From assembly GCF_035920345.1 (NCBI RefSeq), contig NZ_CP109149.1:372001-436000 (forward strand): a DNA stretch of 64,000 nucleotides, written 5' to 3'. Source of the stretch: Nocardia vinacea (GTDB lineage: Bacteria > Actinomycetota > Actinomycetes > Mycobacteriales > Mycobacteriaceae). The first letter of the stretch is position 1, and each line of letters opens with the position of its first letter. The notes beneath the pieces were generated by a model, which made no database searches, was not told where the DNA came from, and worked only from the letters and a program-made list of their open reading frames with translations. The translations under genes were made by a program, and so were the position numbers. Of the stretch, positions 51,304-60,490 are shown one piece after another.

Positions 51304-53013
51304 TCAGCCGCGCAGCGCGGATGCGAAGATTCCCGGCAGTTTTCCCCACCCGGGTGCTCCGGCGAACGCGGCGAGCCGTCGACCGGTTGTCGCCGCGGTC
51401 GTATTGTTCACAAACCACGGCGGCTTCGGTGTCAGGGACCACTCGCCGTGCAACACCGACCGTGGCGCCGGGCGGAACGGACCGCGCACGATCGTCCGTT
51501 CGGGCCGATCGATCAGGAATGCGTTGTGCACCACACCGATTCCGCTCTGTACATCGTCGATCGTATGGCCTGGATAAGCGCCCCAGGTTGCCGCGGCGGT
51601 GAGGAACCCGGCGCCGGTCCACGCATTGATCGCGATCGTGCCGTAGTGCAACTGCTCGACCAGTTCGTCGAATGCCGCGGCCAGCGCACGGATGGTCGCC
51701 GGATGTGCGATGACGTTCACCCCGAGCGTGCCGACGAATTCATCGTTCGCCGTAGCCGCCGCCGCACGCGCGAAATCGGCTCCGAGGCCGGACAATTCGA
51801 CAACTCCGAGGACGGGTGCGAAATATTCGGTCTGCAACAGTGTTTCGCTGCGGTCGCCGCGCAGGCCGGACAGCAGTAAGCGACCGCCGAAATGTTCGGC
51901 ACTCGGATAGGTCGATTCGGCTGACGCGACGCGATCGTCGCTGCCCGGGTAGTACGCGGGCCGGCTCGGTGCGGCGTCGTAGGCGGTGCGCAACTCTCGA
52001 AGGAAGTCGTCCTTCTGATCCCAGTCGGACGAAATAACAACAGCCTGTGTCGCGACACAATTGTATCCGCCGTTGTGCAAGCGCTGAGTGGCGATGTGTT
52101 CGGCCTGGAACCGCAGATCGGCCTTGCTCCACCGGCCGGGCAGCACGATGGTCGGCGAGACGCCGCCGAGTTCGCTGGTGATCGGCTTGTCGAGTCGAGG
52201 TCGACCGGCGGCCCTGTGCGCCGCGGCATCCTCGCCGCGGCCCCAGACGATCGCGTCGTGTGTCGCTGCGCTGCCCGTCATATGCACGTGTGCGACGTCC
52301 GGATGCTGTACCAGGTATTCGCCGACATCGGCTGCGCCGGTGAGGATCCGGACCGCGCCGATCGCAATGAACGGCTCCAGCACCTTGGTCAACGGCTCCA
52401 ATAGCGGATCGGTGATCGGATTCAGTTTCAAGGCGACGACACGGTTGTGCGCGATCAGTTCATAGAGCACGTCCAACGGGGCGATCGAGGTGATGTTGCC
52501 CGCGCCGAGCACCACGCCTATCCCATGGGTGCGAACCGGGTCGAGTTGTGCCAGCCCCGCCGCTCGGATGGCTTCGGCCCGGCCGATGCCCGGCTGGAGC
52601 CACACCTCGGCACTGAATCCGCTCAACAGCAACGAGTCGAAGACCGACGTGGGCAGCACGCGGACCGTCGTGCGTCCGCCGGTTGTACCGAAGTGTGCCT
52701 TCTCGAGTGGGCTGCGCCCGTCGGCAAGGGTGAGCAGGCTGCGCTCCAGTGCTCCGGCCCCGGCGGCCATCGCATAGGGCCCGGATATCCATTCCTCGCC
52801 GACCAGCGCCGTCTGCGGATCCAGCCGCTTGTAGCTGATCGCCGCATCGACCCACTCTCGGGCGTATTTCGCGGTGAGCTCCCGCACGCGTCCGAGCAGC
52901 TCGGCGCGTGCGGCCAAGGAAATCGCGGCCCAAGCCTTTTCGCCCTCGGCAAGGTCCGACAGCGCGGCGTCGACTGTGCCCCGGAGGTCGGTCGGCGAAT
53001 CGTTGATGGTCAT
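51304..53013 (-). CDS. Aldehyde dehydrogenase-family protein, long variant
   Basis: The ATG at 53013 gives 569 residues; a start at 53034 would add seven. It has ALDH motifs, HMTGSAATHD in the cofactor domain, SELGGVSP with the general-base Glu, and the nucleophile in NCVATQAV, but is about 75 residues longer than usual and diverges outside these. It precedes the GMC oxidoreductase with an 18-bp gap. Expected role: oxidation of the aldehyde formed by the GMC enzyme. It is divergent from a second PucR gene at 53110. Confidence 0.88.
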   Translation of the reverse strand: MTINDSPTDLRGTVDAALSDLAEGEKAWAAISLAARAELLGRVRELTAKYAREWVDAAISYKRLDPQTALVGEEWISGPYAMAAGAGALERSLLTLADGRSPLEKAHFGTTGGRTTVRVLPTSVFDSLLLSGFSAEVWLQPGIGRAEAIRAAGLAQLDPVRTHGIGVVLGAGNITSIAPLDVLYELIAHNRVVALKLNPITDPLLEPLTKVLEPFIAIGAVRILTGAADVGEYLVQHPDVAHVHMTGSAATHDAIVWGRGEDAAAHRAAGRPRLDKPITSELGGVSPTIVLPGRWSKADLRFQAEHIATQRLHNGGYNCVATQAVVISSDWDQKDDFLRELRTAYDAAPSRPAYYPGSDDRVASAESTYPSAEHFGGRLLLSGLRGDRSETLLQTEYFAPVLGVVELSGLGADFARAAAATANDEFVGTLGVNVIAHPATIRALAAAFDELVEQLHYGTIAINAWTGAGFLTAAATWGAYPGHTIDDVQSGIGVVHNAFLIDRPERTIVRGPFRPAPRSVLHGEWSLTPKPPWFVNNTTAATTGRRLAAFAGAPGWGKLPGIFASALRG

Positions 53014-53109
53014 AGCCCGAATTGTCCGCACCAACGCCGCCGCGCACTATGGGCGACGGTCGCGGGAGTGGGTGATCGACTTTGTGCGGCGGCACAATCG
53101 AGGTGTGGC

Positions 53110-54324
53110 GTGGCGCACACTCCTGAGTGGTACGCTGCGCTGGTGGCCAGGCCGTTGCATTCGATCGCGGCCACCGAACTCGCGAGGCAATTGCTGGAAT
53201 CGGTGGATTCGCTGGCCGACGAGCTCGCAGACCGGATCGTCGCATCCGAACGTTCGTACCTGGACTCCCAACTACTGACCCGTGCGCAACTGCGCGGCGC
53301 CTGCCTGGACAACCTGACCGCACTGCTCGGCTACCTCGCGGGCCGCGATCCGGTCCGCCTCGAATCCGCGCGTGCGGCAGGCAGATTGAAGGCCGAGCAG
53401 GGCCTGCCGATAGCGGCGATGCTGCACGCGTATCGGCTCGGTGGTCGGCTGATCTGGGAAGAGTTGCTGGTCCGTGCGGGTGGTGTCGCCGACGGCGAGC
53501 TGCTGAAGATTCCGGCCGAGTTGTGGGCCATCGTCGACCGGTACTCCGACGCCGCGGCCGAGACCTACCGCGAGACCGCAACCCTGCTCGCCCTGGCCGA
53601 TATCGAGTCGCGAGCCCGGGTGATTCGGACCCTGTTCGACGACCATGCGGAGAACCCCGCCGTGGTATTGGACGCGGCGCGCACTCTCGGCCTACCAGAG
53701 ACCGGAGTGTTCGTGGTGGTCGCCGCCGAGGCCGGTCCGACCCGGACGACGATGTCGGCCGCGATCGCGAAGCTCAACGACCGTGGCATCGTCTCGATCT
53801 GGGATAGCTACGCCGATACCCAGAACGGGGTGATCTGCGCACACTCGGCCACCGAAATCGACACTGCCATAGCCTTACTCGGTGCGGTGATCGAAGCTCG
53901 TGCCGGTGTCAGCCGCACATTCATCGGCCCCCAAGGCATCGCTGCCGGGCTCGACGAGGCGCGACTCGCACTGAAGTGCACACCGAGCGGCACGACCGCG
54001 ATTACCCGCTACGAAGCGGCCCCATTGGCACTACTGCTGGTCCGGCTACCCGACGCCGCGCACAGTGCGGCCGCACAAATTCTCGGACCGGTCATACACC
54101 TGCCGGAGGCGGAGCGGACGGCTTTGTTGCAGACCCTGAACGTGTGGTTCGAATGCAAAGGGTCGACCGTGGCGGCCGCGCAGCAGATGCACTACCACCG
54201 CAATACCGTGCTCTACCGGCTGCGCAAGATTCGCGACCTCACCGGCCGCGACTGCGATGACCCGGCACAGGCCGCCGAACTCTATGTTGCGCTGCAGGCG
54301 ATCCGGCTGCTGCGCCCGATGTAA
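53110..54324 (+). CDS. PucR-family transcriptional regulator
   Basis: GTG at 53110, with GAGGTG just upstream, gives 404 residues; a GTG at 53143 is possible. The much longer upstream frame is antisense to the dehydrogenase gene and is rejected. Residues 20-170 form a helical sensor (RsbRD-like: IAAMLHAYRLGGRLIWEELL), followed by a CdaR-type region and the C-terminal HTH MHYHRNTVLYRLRKIRDLTG. It likely controls the divergent dehydrogenase and GMC genes. Confidence 0.9.
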   Translation: MAHTPEWYAALVARPLHSIAATELARQLLESVDSLADELADRIVASERSYLDSQLLTRAQLRGACLDNLTALLGYLAGRDPVRLESARAAGRLKAEQGLPIAAMLHAYRLGGRLIWEELLVRAGGVADGELLKIPAELWAIVDRYSDAAAETYRETATLLALADIESRARVIRTLFDDHAENPAVVLDAARTLGLPETGVFVVVAAEAGPTRTTMSAAIAKLNDRGIVSIWDSYADTQNGVICAHSATEIDTAIALLGAVIEARAGVSRTFIGPQGIAAGLDEARLALKCTPSGTTAITRYEAAPLALLLVRLPDAAHSAAAQILGPVIHLPEAERTALLQTLNVWFECKGSTVAAAQQMHYHRNTVLYRLRKIRDLTGRDCDDPAQAAELYVALQAIRLLRPM

Positions 54325-54342
54325 TGCGCGGCGGCTGTCCGA

Positions 54343-54540
54343 TCAGCGGAGTTCGACGATCACCTTGCCCCTTGGTGCGCCCCTATTCGACGTAAGCCGC
54401 AGCGTCCGCGGTCGTGTGAAAAGAAAGGCGCGATCCACGACGGCATGGATTGCACCGGAAACGATGAAGACCGGCCTGGCCCAATTGCTGTCCAGTTGGT
54501 GGAGCGACACAGCTGAGCCTGCGCGTGCTACATCCAAGCT
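54343..54540 (-). pseudogene. Degenerate 3' end of a quinone-oxidoreductase-like gene
   Basis: The minus strand reads ARPVFIVSGAIHAVVDRAFLF, then, after a frameshift, residues resembling TADAAAYVE, then GKVIVEL at the end. This is the C terminus of an MDR oxidoreductase (compare RPMLDRTFPF..TYVEQGRANGKIVV at 41693) with at least two lesions. It lies convergent to a PucR gene, the same order as the fragments at 41.3-41.7 kb. Confidence 0.6.
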
Positions 54541-54648
54541 GTTCGGTGGATGGTTTTGATGCGATTGCCGCCGCTTTCGCAAGCGGCGATTATTGCTGCG
54601 ACCGGGCGAGAGTTCTGCTGCGTGGAAGGGCTTCGATGATAGTGAGAT

Positions 54649-54948
54649 CTCGTCCGCCAGCAGGTTCAGCTTGCGTTCGTCGTCTACCTCGAAGATATGG
54701 GCCGCGAGGACTCGCAAATTCCGAGCCCGGTGCATTTCTCGGGCCGGTTCGTCGATATCGCGCGGGAGCGACTCCGGGTCGAGGGGTTCGGCGAGTCCGA
54801 AGCCGCGGCTACTGCCACCTCACTGATCTGGATGACCGAGCGCATGTGCTATCAGCAGGTCGTCCGCGGAACAACGGGTCTTGACGACCCGTCGGCCATC
54901 GCCGGAATCACCGAGGTGTGGTGGAGCGTGCTGCGCGCCGCACGTTGA
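54649..54948 (+). pseudogene. C-terminal remnant of a TetR-family regulator
   Basis: The frame reads VQLAFVVYLEDMGREDSQIP, later SLIWMTERMCYQQVVRGTTG, and ends in EVWWSVLRAAR. The W-M-x-E-R-x-x-Y and VWW pattern is typical of the last two helices of TetR regulators. No DNA-binding domain precedes it, so only about the last half of the protein remains. Confidence 0.6.
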
Positions 54949-55261
54949 CGGCGGCATTGCGGTGTGGCAGTCGAGCCACCATTGCGTGTGCCGAGGAATA
55001 GCCAGTGTGTGTCGCCTCGTGACGCGAGGAGTGTCGCGCGGTCAGAGAGCTACTATACATTTCGTATAGTGACCTGTAGCGTGCGTCACATGCAACAGTC
55101 ATCGACGTATCGTCACCACGCATCGCTTGCGGATCGAGTCCTGCTTTCTCGCGCACCGCACCAGACCGGGGATCGACGCGAAAAATGTTGCGAAGAAACA
55201 CCTTTGGCGGCTCCCCTGGCGATGCTGTCCCTTGCGTCGCAAATCATCGAGGAGTGGTGAC
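54949..55261. other. Intergenic region upstream of the SDR-amidase-HxlR unit
   Basis: These 313 bases hold no recognisable gene. The region contains the perfect dyad at 55052-55070 and a ribosome-binding site (GAGGAG, about 55249) for the SDR at 55262. Frames reading into the SDR from further upstream lack start signals. Confidence 0.5.
55052..55070. promoter_or_regulatory. 19-bp dyad, probable operator of the SDR-amidase unit
   Basis: ACTATAC (55052-55058) and GTATAGT (55064-55070) are perfect 7-bp inverted arms with a 5-base spacer. The element is 192 bp upstream of the SDR start. The half site resembles the AGTAT/ATACT dyad at the HxlR gene at 61548, so an HxlR-type regulator, possibly the one at 57676, may bind it. 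Confidence 0.6.
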
Positions 55262-56137
55262 ATGACACGCTATTCACTTTCCGACAAGGTCGTCCTGATT
55301 ACCGGAGCCGGTCGTGGGTTGGGTGCGGCCACCGCCGCCGCCCTGGTTCAGCGTGGAGCACGGGTGTTGCTGGCGGACATCGATCTGTCAGCAGCGCAAC
55401 AAGTTGCGGCCACACTGCCGAAGGGGCAAGCGTTGGCGCTGAAATGCGATGTCACCCAACTCGATTCCGTCCAGGAAGCTGTGCGCCGAGCGCATGAGGA
55501 GTTCGGGCGCATCGACGTCGTGATCGCCAACGCCGGCATTCTGGGGCGTGGTGCCACCTTCCGCGCACTCACACCCGGACAAGTGGGAAATGTTCTGTCG
55601 GTCAACGTCGATGGCGTCGTCAACACTGTGTCGGCCACGCTGGAATCCGTGATCGAGAACCGGGGACAGATCGTCCTGGTGAGTTCGGTATACGCCTACA
55701 TCAACGGCGCGGGCGCCATCCCTTACGCGATGAGCAAGGCTGCCGTCGAGCAACTCGGCCGGGGCCTCGGCGTCGAGTTGGCCAGGCACGGCGCGTCTGC
55801 CATGACGGCCTATTTCTCACTTATCCAGACCGACATGATTCGTCAGGGCGTGGACGCGGATCCGCACGTACTCGCCCTGCTCGCCGCGATGCCCAAGTTC
55901 ATCCTCAAACGAATTCAGCCGCAAACCGCGGCCGCCGCGATCGCCGACGGACTGGAACGTCGGCAACGCGCCATCACTATCCCCGGACGCTGGCGGCCCG
56001 TCGCAGCCCTTCGTGGTCTGGCCGGACCGATCGTCGACGGAAAACTTGCGCGCGATGCCTCCGTGCAGCGAGCCCTTGCCCAACTCGAGAATCTTGCCGC
56101 TGTCGACGAGCTCCCTCGGAGGAACCATGTCGGATGA
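55262..56137 (+). CDS. Short-chain dehydrogenase/reductase
   Basis: The ATG at 55262 gives 291 residues. The loop TGAGRGLG is at 14-21, NAG at 90-92, S142, and catalytic Y155 and K159 in YAMSK. The C-terminal 60 residues are longer than in classical SDRs and resemble SDRs with a helical tail (for example in retinol/steroid groups). Its last 11 bases overlap the amidase start, so both are translated from one message. Confidence 0.9.
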   Translation: MTRYSLSDKVVLITGAGRGLGAATAAALVQRGARVLLADIDLSAAQQVAATLPKGQALALKCDVTQLDSVQEAVRRAHEEFGRIDVVIANAGILGRGATFRALTPGQVGNVLSVNVDGVVNTVSATLESVIENRGQIVLVSSVYAYINGAGAIPYAMSKAAVEQLGRGLGVELARHGASAMTAYFSLIQTDMIRQGVDADPHVLALLAAMPKFILKRIQPQTAAAAIADGLERRQRAITIPGRWRPVAALRGLAGPIVDGKLARDASVQRALAQLENLAAVDELPRRNHVG

Positions 56138-57605
56138 TCTTGCCTTCGCACCCGCCCACGAGCTGCTGGCACATCTGCGCAGCGGTGAGGTGTCCAGTCG
56201 CGAACTCGTCGACCTCTACTTGCAGCGAATCGAGCAGCACGACCGTCGCCTGAACTCGGTGATCACGTTGGATGCCGAGCGTGCGCGCGCCGAGGCCGCC
56301 AAGGCGGACCAAGAGCGGGTCAGCGGTAATGACTCGTTGGGACCTCTGCACGGATTGCCCATCACCGCGAAAGACAGTTACGAGACGGCAGGCATGAGGT
56401 CCGCGTGCGGTCGGCGCGACCTCGTAAACCATGTGCCGACCCGGGACGCGGAACCGATTGCGCGGCTTCGCCGAGCCGGGGCAATCATCATGGGCAAGAC
56501 CAATATGCCGCCCGGAAATCAGGACGTGCAGGCGGACAATCCTGTTTTCGGTCCGACAAACAATCCGTGGGACCTCTCACGCACATCGGGTGGTTCTGCC
56601 GGGGGAGGTGCGGTGGCGACCGCTGCCGGGCTCACCGCTTTCGACTTCGGCTCGGAAATCGGTGGCTCGACTCGGATCCCGTCGCATTTTGTCGGGCTGT
56701 ACGGGCACAAGGCGACTTGGCGGTCGATCCCCTTGGTGGGCCACCTCCCACCAGGACCTGGGACCGGTCGGTGGGCTGAGCCCGACCTCGCCTGCGCCGG
56801 CGCTCAGGTGCGCGACGCACGCGACCTGATTCCTGTCCTGGAGGCGACCACCGGCGCGTTGGCGCGTGACGGCGGCTTTACGTATTCCCTCGCGGACCCC
56901 CGAGCCACCACTCTGAGCGACTTCCGCGTCGCGGTCTGGTTCGACGACCCGGACTGCCCCATCGACTCCGAGGTAAACGCCGCCATGGCCAACGCGATCG
57001 CCGTCTTGGAGCAGGCGGGCGCAAAGGTCGAGATCCAGCCTGCCGCGCTGCCGGTCAGTATCGGCGAGTCGCATCGAGTCTTCGAGCCACTGGTGTACGG
57101 ACAGCTCTCGGGTGATCGCACAGGTATCACCCCAGCCTCTGGTGCCGCAATGGCGATGCGCATGGTGCAGAACCCGCGAGGGGCTGCCACGCACGCTTTT
57201 CGAGGCACGTTCCAGTCGCACTATGCCTGGATGCAGGCAGATGCCAAGCGTCAGGAAATACGGGAGGGGTGGTACGAGTTCTTCCGCCAGTTCGACATCG
57301 TGCTCATGCCGGTTACGCCCACGGCGGCACCTGTGCACCACAACAAGTTGATCGACAGATTCGGTCGGCGATTCGAAGTCGACGGCAAGGCCCGCTCCTA
57401 CTGGGACCAGGTCAAATGGTGTGCCATCGCCAACATCGCCGGAGCACCTGCCACGACGATTCCCAGCGGTCTCGGCAGATCCGGGCTGCCGGTGGGTCTG
57501 CAAGCGATGGGGCCTGCCGGCGGCGATCTCACCACAATCGAGTTCGCGGCATTGTTGGGCAAGCAACTCGGCGGGTATCTCCGCCCTGATGGCTATGGTG
57601 CGTGA
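56127..57605 (+). CDS. Amidase-signature family hydrolase
   Basis: The ATG at 56127, with GGAGGA upstream, gives 492 residues. The catalytic lysine is in PITAKDS, and the Gly/Ser signature is SGGSAGGGAVAT, where the second serine of the usual GGSSGG is Ala. The nucleophile serine is in DFGSEIGGSTRIPS. The Ser-cisSer-Lys triad is therefore kept. It hydrolyses an amide (or sometimes ester) bond; the substrate is unknown. It overlaps the SDR gene and is followed by an HxlR regulator. Confidence 0.93.
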   Translation: MSDDLAFAPAHELLAHLRSGEVSSRELVDLYLQRIEQHDRRLNSVITLDAERARAEAAKADQERVSGNDSLGPLHGLPITAKDSYETAGMRSACGRRDLVNHVPTRDAEPIARLRRAGAIIMGKTNMPPGNQDVQADNPVFGPTNNPWDLSRTSGGSAGGGAVATAAGLTAFDFGSEIGGSTRIPSHFVGLYGHKATWRSIPLVGHLPPGPGTGRWAEPDLACAGAQVRDARDLIPVLEATTGALARDGGFTYSLADPRATTLSDFRVAVWFDDPDCPIDSEVNAAMANAIAVLEQAGAKVEIQPAALPVSIGESHRVFEPLVYGQLSGDRTGITPASGAAMAMRMVQNPRGAATHAFRGTFQSHYAWMQADAKRQEIREGWYEFFRQFDIVLMPVTPTAAPVHHNKLIDRFGRRFEVDGKARSYWDQVKWCAIANIAGAPATTIPSGLGRSGLPVGLQAMGPAGGDLTTIEFAALLGKQLGGYLRPDGYGA

Positions 57606-57675
57606 CTGTGATGTCACCGGCCCGAGCGTCACGGCGGTGCAGAGTCGACTCCTGACCGTCCCTACACTCAGTCCT

Positions 57676-58332
57676 GTGGAGACGGGTCGCCTGTACGGAC
57701 AAGGGTGTCCGCTCGCGACCGCTTTGGACGTGCTGGGCGAACGATGGACCCTGCTGATCATTCGGGAATTGCTCCTCGGACCCAAGCGGTTCAACGAACT
57801 CGGCGCGAAGCTGCCGGCCGCCGGACCGAACCGCTTGACGAGCCGGCTCCGTCGGCTCCAAGGGGTCGGCGTCGTGGCGAAGGCGTCCAGCGGTGCCTAC
57901 GCGTTGACGGAGTTCGGTGAAGGACTGCGGACGCCCGTCATCGGCTTCGGTCTCTGGGGGCTCGGTCTGATGTCAGAAGGAATCGAGCCGGAAACGGCGC
58001 GTCCCGATATGGTGGCGCTCTGTATGACGGGAGCGGTCTCCCCGAATCTGCTGTCGGGCCTGAACTTCGTGTGCGTTGTACACACTCCCGAGGTGTTCAC
58101 GATGAGGGTTCGCGAGTCTGCGCTGTCGGTGGCGTCCGGGGAATCAGAGTCGGAGTCGCCGATCAGGCTCCACTGTTCGTCCGCGACCTTCATCGCGTTG
58201 ACGATGGGCGCGCTCACCTTGGCGGAGGCTCGCCGCGTCGGTGCGGCCCGCGTGCTGGGCAAGGGCACAGGTCTTCCGAAGTTGTTCACGGCGTTCGCGG
58301 CCACCACTCGGGAGTTCCAAGCAGCTCTGTGA
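57676..58332 (+). CDS. HxlR-family transcriptional regulator
   Basis: GTG at 57676 gives 218 residues starting METGRLYGQGCPLATAL, a normal HxlR N terminus. An ATG at 57595 would add 27 residues and overlap the amidase. The winged helix-turn-helix is ALDVLGERWTLLIIRELLLG, then KRFNELGAKLPAAGPNRLTS. The C-terminal half (from about 110) is an extra domain found in long HxlR proteins, possibly SCP2-like ligand binding. A TACACT hexamer at 57662-57667 would suit a leaderless start. It probably controls the SDR-amidase genes. Confidence 0.88.
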   Translation: METGRLYGQGCPLATALDVLGERWTLLIIRELLLGPKRFNELGAKLPAAGPNRLTSRLRRLQGVGVVAKASSGAYALTEFGEGLRTPVIGFGLWGLGLMSEGIEPETARPDMVALCMTGAVSPNLLSGLNFVCVVHTPEVFTMRVRESALSVASGESESESPIRLHCSSATFIALTMGALTLAEARRVGAARVLGKGTGLPKLFTAFAATTREFQAAL

Positions 58333-58378
58333 GCGGATGAGAAATGCTCATCCGCGACACATGCCGCTTCGGCGTCCA

Positions 58379-59086
58379 TCAGCTGCTCATCAGCTGCGCG
58401 ACCCGTTCCTGCACGGGGTCGCTCAACCAGGTGCGCGCCTGGCGGCTGAGCTCGTCGGCCAGTACCTCCGCATCGCCGGACTCGATGCCATCGAGTACCT
58501 GGCGAACCACGTCTGCGGGATCGGACTTCGGCGAATCCGAGAACTTGCCCATGTCGGTGTCGACGAGCCCCATGTAGACGCCCACCACCTGGACTCCGCG
58601 TGGGGCGAGTTCGGTGCGCATCGAGTCCGTGGCGCTCCACATCGCCGCCTTCGATACGCCATAGCTCGCGCCGACGGGAAGCCATGCGAGAACCGACGAG
58701 ACGTTGACGATGGCACCGGAACGCTCGGCGATTCGATCGGCGAACGCGGAAGCCAGCGCAAGTGGACCGAACAGGTTCGTCTCTAGCTCCGCGCGAAGCA
58801 TGGCCGTGGACCGGTCGAGCACCGAGGTCCCGCGGGCGATGCCGGCGTTGTTGATCAGAACGCTGACATCGGTTGCGGTCTCGGCCGCTTCGGCGACCGA
58901 CATCGCATTCGTGACATCGAGCTGCAGCGGAACGATGCGTGGGTCCGCCACGTGGATTGTCTGTGGGTCGCGGGCGGCGGCGTAGACCTTCGCCACCCCA
59001 CGGCCGAGTAGTTGCTCGACGTACTCGCGGCCCATGCCGCGGTTGGCTCCGGTGACGAGCACCGTTTGATCGGCGAGCGAAGTCAT
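58379..59086 (-). CDS. Short-chain dehydrogenase/reductase
   Basis: The ATG at 59086, with GGAGG upstream, gives 235 residues; the upstream extension to 59170 has no support. TGANRGMG at 12-19, NNAG at 79-82, and Y142 with K146 in YGVSK are in place. It is a short SDR without extra tail. The fragment at 16028 begins almost identically. A full 18-bp palindrome, the same as those around the TetR gene at 44869, lies 18 bp upstream of its start, so it is a likely distant target of that regulator. Confidence 0.92.
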   Translation of the reverse strand: MTSLADQTVLVTGANRGMGREYVEQLLGRGVAKVYAAARDPQTIHVADPRIVPLQLDVTNAMSVAEAAETATDVSVLINNAGIARGTSVLDRSTAMLRAELETNLFGPLALASAFADRIAERSGAIVNVSSVLAWLPVGASYGVSKAAMWSATDSMRTELAPRGVQVVGVYMGLVDTDMGKFSDSPKSDPADVVRQVLDGIESGDAEVLADELSRQARTWLSDPVQERVAQLMSS

Positions 59087-59104
59087 GCCATCCTCCTGGA
59101 GTAA

Positions 59105-59122
59105 GTAAACCGTTCGGTGTAC
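59105..59122. promoter_or_regulatory. 18-bp palindromic operator, copy 3
   Basis: GTAAACCGTTCGGTGTAC is the most symmetric of the three copies and lies 18 bp upstream of the SDR start (59086, minus). No TetR gene is adjacent, so a trans-acting regulator such as the one at 44869 is expected. Confidence 0.75.
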
Positions 59123-59328
59123 TTTAGTGAAGCTACCCCAGATGGCGTGTCTCTCGCAATGGGCGTCCATGTGATCGCCCGACTTACGTAAACGTCGCTG
59201 GGCGTTGAAGGATTTGCCACCTGCGGCGTTGCTAAATTAGGTATTAAAGACTATATTTTTTTAAAGTGACGATCAGCTGCAGTGCTGTCGTCGTTCGTCA
59301 TCCCCGCCCCTATCAGGAGGATCACCGC

Positions 59329-60420
59329 ATGTCTGTTGCTTTCAAACCCGTCCGGATCGGACCGTGGGACCTGCCGCAGTCGTTCGTTATGGCGCCACTG
59401 ACTCGTAGCCGCGCGGGGGAAGGCAACGTGCCCACGGCGATGAACGCCGAGTACTACAGCCAGCGCGCCGGAGCCGGGCTCATCGTCACGGAGGGCACTG
59501 CACCCAGTGCCGTCGGCCAGGGCTACCCCACTGTGCCCGGGCTCTACACCGACGAACAGGTCGCCGGATGGTGCCTCGTCGCCGATGGTGTGCACGGCGC
59601 CGGCGGCACGATCGTGGCTCAGTTGATGCACGTCGGGCGGGTCGCTCATGCCAGCAATAAGGACGGTGTCGACACGATCTCGCCCAGCGCTGTCCAGGCT
59701 CCAGGCCAGATGTTCACGCTGGCCGGCATGGTCGATCACGATGTGCCCCGGGCCATCGAGACCGGTGAAATCGCCGGAATCATCGCCGAATTCGTCGAGG
59801 CCGCCCGCAACGCGATCCGTGCTGGTCTCGATGGCGTCGAGATCCACGGTGCGAACGGCTATCTGCTGCACCAGTTCCTCGATCCGACGGTCAACCTCCG
59901 CGACGACGAATTCGGCGGCACGCCGGCGAAGCGGGCTCGTTTCGTCATCGACGTGGTTGGGGCAGTCGCCGACGCTATCGGCGCTGACCGTGTCGGCCTG
60001 CGGCTCTCGCCCGGCCATCAGTTGAACGGCATCGGCGAGGTGCCCGGTGCCGACCTCGACCAGACCTATCAGACGGTCGTGGATGGGATCGCGCCGTTAG
60101 GTCTGGCGTACCTGAGCATTTTGGCCAGTCCGTTCGAGTCTCTCGAACCGCTCGTCCGCGACCTCCGCACGCGATTCGGCGGCTCGGTGCTGTTGAACCT
60201 CGGTGCCACACCCGTGGCGACGTCGCTGGAGACGGTCGAGGAGCTGCTGGACAAGGGGGTGGCTGACGCCGTTGTCGTCGGGCGTGCCTTCCTCGCCAAT
60301 CCCGATCTCGTAGAGCGTTGGCGCACCGGCGCGGAGCTGAACGCGGTGGACTTCACCACCCTGTACGGCGGCGGCTCGCGCGGGTACACCGACTATCCGA
60401 GTCTCGTGGAGATCGCCTGA
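59329..60420 (+). CDS. Old yellow enzyme-family alkene reductase (NemA/OYE-like)
   Basis: The ATG at 59329, preceded by AGGAGG, gives 363 residues. Typical OYE features are MAPLTRSRA near the N terminus, QLMHVGRVAH, and the substrate-binding pair H173 and N176 in HGANGYL followed by HQFLDPTVNLRDDEFGG. Unlike the enzyme at 16249 it has the classical His-Asn pair. It reduces C=C bonds conjugated with a carbonyl or nitro group using NAD(P)H and FMN. An alpha/beta hydrolase follows in the same direction. Confidence 0.95.
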   Translation: MSVAFKPVRIGPWDLPQSFVMAPLTRSRAGEGNVPTAMNAEYYSQRAGAGLIVTEGTAPSAVGQGYPTVPGLYTDEQVAGWCLVADGVHGAGGTIVAQLMHVGRVAHASNKDGVDTISPSAVQAPGQMFTLAGMVDHDVPRAIETGEIAGIIAEFVEAARNAIRAGLDGVEIHGANGYLLHQFLDPTVNLRDDEFGGTPAKRARFVIDVVGAVADAIGADRVGLRLSPGHQLNGIGEVPGADLDQTYQTVVDGIAPLGLAYLSILASPFESLEPLVRDLRTRFGGSVLLNLGATPVATSLETVEELLDKGVADAVVVGRAFLANPDLVERWRTGAELNAVDFTTLYGGGSRGYTDYPSLVEIA

Positions 60421-60490
60421 GCCGCAAGATTTTTCATCTCACAGCTGGTTGTCGCGCAACCGATTACCCGCACCACACCCGAGGAGAACG

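Noticed and set aside
52447..53109. Upstream extension of the second PucR gene
   Set aside because: It is antisense to the aldehyde dehydrogenase and looks like a shadow frame. The GTG at 53110 has a good RBS.
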